This document shows positions 61,868 through 64,000 of a stretch of DNA of 64,000 nucleotides, one piece after another (the first letter of the stretch is position 1; each line of letters starts with the position of its first letter). The translations under genes were made by a program, and so were the position numbers. The stretch is from Muribaculaceae bacterium Isolate-013 (NCI) (GTDB lineage Bacteria; Bacteroidota; Bacteroidia; Bacteroidales; Muribaculaceae), in NCBI GenBank assembly GCA_004102785.1, contig SCEJ01000001.1, positions 100,516 to 164,515 of the forward strand, in the 5' to 3' direction. The notes beneath the pieces were generated by a model. That model made no database searches and was not told the DNA's origin. It worked only from the letters and a program-made list of their open reading frames with translations.

Positions 61868-62151
61868 ATGGCGCAGGTCATAAAACCCACCGATATGAAC
61901 GTAATAATTGAAAGTCTGATATTTGATTTTGACAACAAGGTACGTGAAACAGTCCTTGAACTGATAAACCGCATAGTGCTTACGAAAGATGAAAGGGATT
62001 GCGGGAAACAATCTCGGCATATGCCCTTCGTAGCGACTTTGACAGATACTTCGTCTATGGCTTCGGTAAACACCACTTTTGGGTAAAACAACGTAAGGTC
62101 AGCGACCATGAACAAACTTTTGAACAACGTATGATATTTATAAAATTCTAA
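61868..62151 (+). pseudogene. Frameshifted small ORF of the mobile element
   Basis: The frame from ATG 61868 reads MAQVIKPTDMNVIIESLIFD and continues to about 61996. From about 61996 the neighbouring frame reads on as GLRETISAYALRSDFDRYFV and YGFGKHHFWVKQRKVSDHEQ to a TAA at 62149-62151. A -1 shift near 61994-61998 joins them into a protein of about 94 residues. The unshifted frame instead ends at 62086 with an unlikely tail. Family not recognised. Confidence 0.5.
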
Positions 62152-62162
62152 AACTTGAAGAT

Positions 62163-62381
62163 ATGGCAACCAAAATGACCGCCAACGGAGTAAGCACGAC
62201 CACTACTCCCGGCACTGAACAATACGAGGTGTTTTACACCGGATGCCGCACACGGCGAAAAAAGCATTACCAATATGACTATCGCCACACTGACGGGGAA
62301 TTGTATTCCTGCGTGGCTGATACTCTCAAAGAGTGCAGACAACGCCGTGATGAATGGCTGAACAAGAAAATCAACAACTGA
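62163..62381 (+). CDS. DUF3873 family protein
   Basis: A 72-residue protein with the pattern of DUF3873, found in Bacteroidetes conjugative transposons: MTANGVSTTTTPGTEQYEVF, then YQYDYRHTDGELYSCVADTL and ECRQRRDEWL. No function is known. It is 11 bp after the frameshifted ORF. Confidence 0.8.
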   Translation: MATKMTANGVSTTTTPGTEQYEVFYTGCRTRRKKHYQYDYRHTDGELYSCVADTLKECRQRRDEWLNKKINN

Positions 62382-62411
62382 GATAAAATTTGCCAAGTCG
62401 TAATATAGCAG

Positions 62412-62442
62412 ATGGAGCGACCTCGTGATGAAGTCGCTCCAT
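62412..62442 (+). terminator. 10-bp hairpin after DUF3873
   Basis: ATGGAGCGAC (62412-62421) pairs with GTCGCTCCAT (62433-62442) and is followed by a moderately T-rich stretch. A second hairpin, GCCGCC/GGCGGC, lies at 62464-62478. Confidence 0.6.
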
Positions 62443-62532
62443 TGATTTTGCTGAAAATTTCGGCCGCCACAGGCGGCATTATGGGGCGTTTATTCAAATA
62501 TTCTACTGATTGCCAAGCACAAACTACAATAT

Positions 62533-63480
62533 TTATGCTTTCTCATTAAGAATTAAGTTGACAAATGAAGTTATAGTCTGATGGTATTCCATTTGCTTAT
62601 AAAGGTTGTTGATGTAATAAGACGGCAAGGAAGAATAACCAAACCTCGCACCCAGAATAGCACAGGCAATAGCTCCGTTTGTGTCGGCATCCCCTCCTTC
62701 ATTGACAACAGAGAATAGCCCATTTTTAAATGATGTGGAATGCCAATAACACCATAGCGCAGCCGAAAGTGTACGCAGTGTGTACCCAATAGAATATGTC
62801 TCATCCAAATTAAGCATGGATATTTCGGAACTGTTATATGCTGCATCTACCCATTCGAGTATCCGCTCATCGTATCTTTGAGCGATATTTTTTATATCTT
62901 CATAGGATAACTCATTGTTATACCATACAAGATTGTGGATTATTGAAGACGCAATCACACAAGAACCCACACAACGTGGGTCATAATGCGTTAGCTTGCA
63001 TATGGCCTCAGCTTGAACTTCGATATTGGTTTGAGCAAGTCCGACAACTGATGTTCTCATCAATGCGCCATTAGCCGCACTCTGTTGACGAGACAGTTCC
63101 CACCAAAGTTTAGAACACATCTCCGGTTGCTCAACATAATCTGCCATGCACAGCACCTTGTAAGTGTGATTCCCAATGCCCATAGGTGTGCCATTGAACC
63201 AATCCTTGAAATTGGAGGCGACCCGATGAAGGTTGAAGGCTTCGTTATCATAACCATTAAGTATGCACAACATCATATCTGTGTCATCGGTCCATGCGCC
63301 TTTAGCCCATCTTCGTCTATGAGCATCTTGAATTATCTGGTCATAATTCTTTAATCCATTGGGATAATTCTTTTTTACCTCATCCTTGCTCATAAACTCA
63401 GAGCCAAGACCAAGAGCATCTCCAATGGCTTGTCCGTATAGACATCCCAGCATTTTATCTTTTAAGAATTCAGTATCCAT
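62533..63480 (-). CDS. ADP-ribosylglycohydrolase family protein
   Basis: A 315-residue protein resembling the ADP-ribosylglycohydrolase (ARH/DraG) family, which removes ADP-ribose from proteins or other targets. The di-metal site is visible: LGCLYGQAIGDALGLGSEFM (about 11-30), WTDDTDMML (about 63) and the C-terminal GGDADTNGAIACAILGA (about 268). No signal peptide. No ADP-ribosyltransferase partner is seen in the window. The gene is AT-rich compared with the chromosome and sits in the accessory segment. Confidence 0.9.
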   Translation of the reverse strand: MDTEFLKDKMLGCLYGQAIGDALGLGSEFMSKDEVKKNYPNGLKNYDQIIQDAHRRRWAKGAWTDDTDMMLCILNGYDNEAFNLHRVASNFKDWFNGTPMGIGNHTYKVLCMADYVEQPEMCSKLWWELSRQQSAANGALMRTSVVGLAQTNIEVQAEAICKLTHYDPRCVGSCVIASSIIHNLVWYNNELSYEDIKNIAQRYDERILEWVDAAYNSSEISMLNLDETYSIGYTLRTLSAALWCYWHSTSFKNGLFSVVNEGGDADTNGAIACAILGARFGYSSLPSYYINNLYKQMEYHQTITSFVNLILNEKA

Positions 63481-63508
63481 TGAAATATCTTATAATAGGA
63501 GTGTTGTT

Positions 63509-63874
63509 TCAATCAAAGATGATTTTACCCTTTGTATATCCGTAATTAGATTCAATAATCACAACTACTTCTTTGGAATAAGAAGCCCATTCATGGCAAT
63601 AACGAGTTTCAACACAAATATCTGTGTCTTTAATCTGATAAAGATTATCTCCGATTTTTGTTACGCTCACTACATATTTTCCAGTATCGACTTTTGTCGG
63701 AGTTAAAATGTATTTGACTTCTACCGTTTTATCGTATGTGCCGACAGCTTTTGTTCCTGATGGAGCTTTTATCACCGAATAGAGTTCTGAAATATCATAA
63801 TTGCTTTCTGCATAAGTAAAAGAAGTTGCCATCATAAACATCAGGCATAATGCGATTGTCTTAATATGTGTCAT
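63509..63874 (-). CDS. Small exported protein of unknown function
   Basis: A 121-residue protein with a signal peptide (MTHIKTIALCLMFMMATSFTYA). The mature part has about 100 residues with strand-like patterns (KTVEVKYILTPTKVDTGKYV) and two cysteines (ICVETRYCHEW) that could form a disulfide. No family recognised. It lies upstream of the ADP-ribosylglycohydrolase gene, 28 bp apart, and may be co-transcribed. Confidence 0.6.
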   Translation of the reverse strand: MTHIKTIALCLMFMMATSFTYAESNYDISELYSVIKAPSGTKAVGTYDKTVEVKYILTPTKVDTGKYVVSVTKIGDNLYQIKDTDICVETRYCHEWASYSKEVVVIIESNYGYTKGKIIFD

Positions 63875-63954
63875 AAGTATGTTTTATTAAAGAATTAATG
63901 CAATGAAATCCATTTTCAAACGTTATTGTCTTACATATACTTATCTCTCCAATT

Positions 63955-64000
63955 ATGTCAAGACAAGCAACGAAGATAAATATAAGCGAGGAGCAACGAA
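63955..64000 (+). CDS. Start of an IS630-like transposase (truncated by window edge)
   Basis: Fifteen codons from ATG 63955: MSRQATKINISEEQR. The pattern resembles the N-terminus of IS630-family transposases, but this is too short to be sure. The rest lies beyond the window. Confidence 0.4.
   Translation, partial: MSRQATKINISEEQR

Noticed and set aside
61990..62000. Programmed -1 frameshift at the AAAGGGA heptamer
   Set aside because: The heptamer is in the wrong phase relative to the upstream frame for tandem slippage.

Overview
The window looks like a stretch of a GC-rich Bacteroidales chromosome; a Muribaculaceae-like gut bacterium is my inference. The clues are many promoters of the Bacteroidetes form (TTTG, 19-21 bp, TAnnTTTG), near absence of Shine-Dalgarno sites, several exported proteins ending in type IX secretion (T9SS) style tails, and families restricted to or typical of this phylum (DUF2851, DUF3332, DUF3873, PcfJ/PcfK-like, DcaP-like porin, type B L31). 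No rRNA and no CRISPR array are visible; one tRNA (Cys, GCA) is present.

Layout. 1-911: 3' end of a PEP-synthase-like gene. 930-4370: AT-rich restriction-modification island with a C-protein-like regulator and a probable endonuclease on +, and a second HTH regulator and an N6-adenine methyltransferase on -, the two genes converging with overlapping 3' ends. 4.5-12.1 kb: coiled-coil protein with a possible sliding-clamp-binding tail, dipeptidyl peptidase IV, a polytopic membrane protein, miaA and an exported protein. 12.1-18.7 kb: remnant of a T9SS cargo gene, an nDsbD-like protein, dsbD, mazG, a small exported protein, topB and a Cys-rich membrane peptide. 18.7-29.6 kb: tRNA-Cys, DUF2851, TetR regulator converging on rarA, PstS-like lipoprotein with a TPR protein, nitroreductase, phosphosugar mutase, RluA-type pseudouridine synthase. 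29.6-38.6 kb: fmt, serC-serA, a large T9SS cargo, then gpmI and class I fumarase on -. 38.8-53.2 kb: surface and envelope genes: two BspA-like leucine-rich paralogs flanking a frameshifted cargo gene, L31, a two-parvulin prolyl isomerase, a porin, two tandem subtilisin-like T9SS proteases, a DUF3332 lipoprotein and MltF. 53.2-58.7 kb: cdsA-purM-mltF operon, guaB, tsaB with an EamA transporter. 58.8-64 kb: less GC-rich accessory region, apparently a remnant of a conjugative or mobilizable element (PcfK, PcfJ, DUF3873, frameshifted ORF), then an ADP-ribosylglycohydrolase, a small exported protein, and the first codons of an IS630-like transposase at the edge.

The most unusual signals are not protein genes: (i) a roughly 198-bp structured element present twice in tandem at 59008-59475, with a compensatory base change in a long stem and a competing alternative stem; (ii) a 12-bp motif (AnCAGTTACTTA) placed directly after the -7 box of three promoters and seen a fourth time before another gene, two of the copies forming a 25-bp inverted repeat at 51550-51642; and (iii) a miniature gene at 12278-12420 in which a signal peptide is joined straight to a T9SS tail and broken by one base in an A-run.
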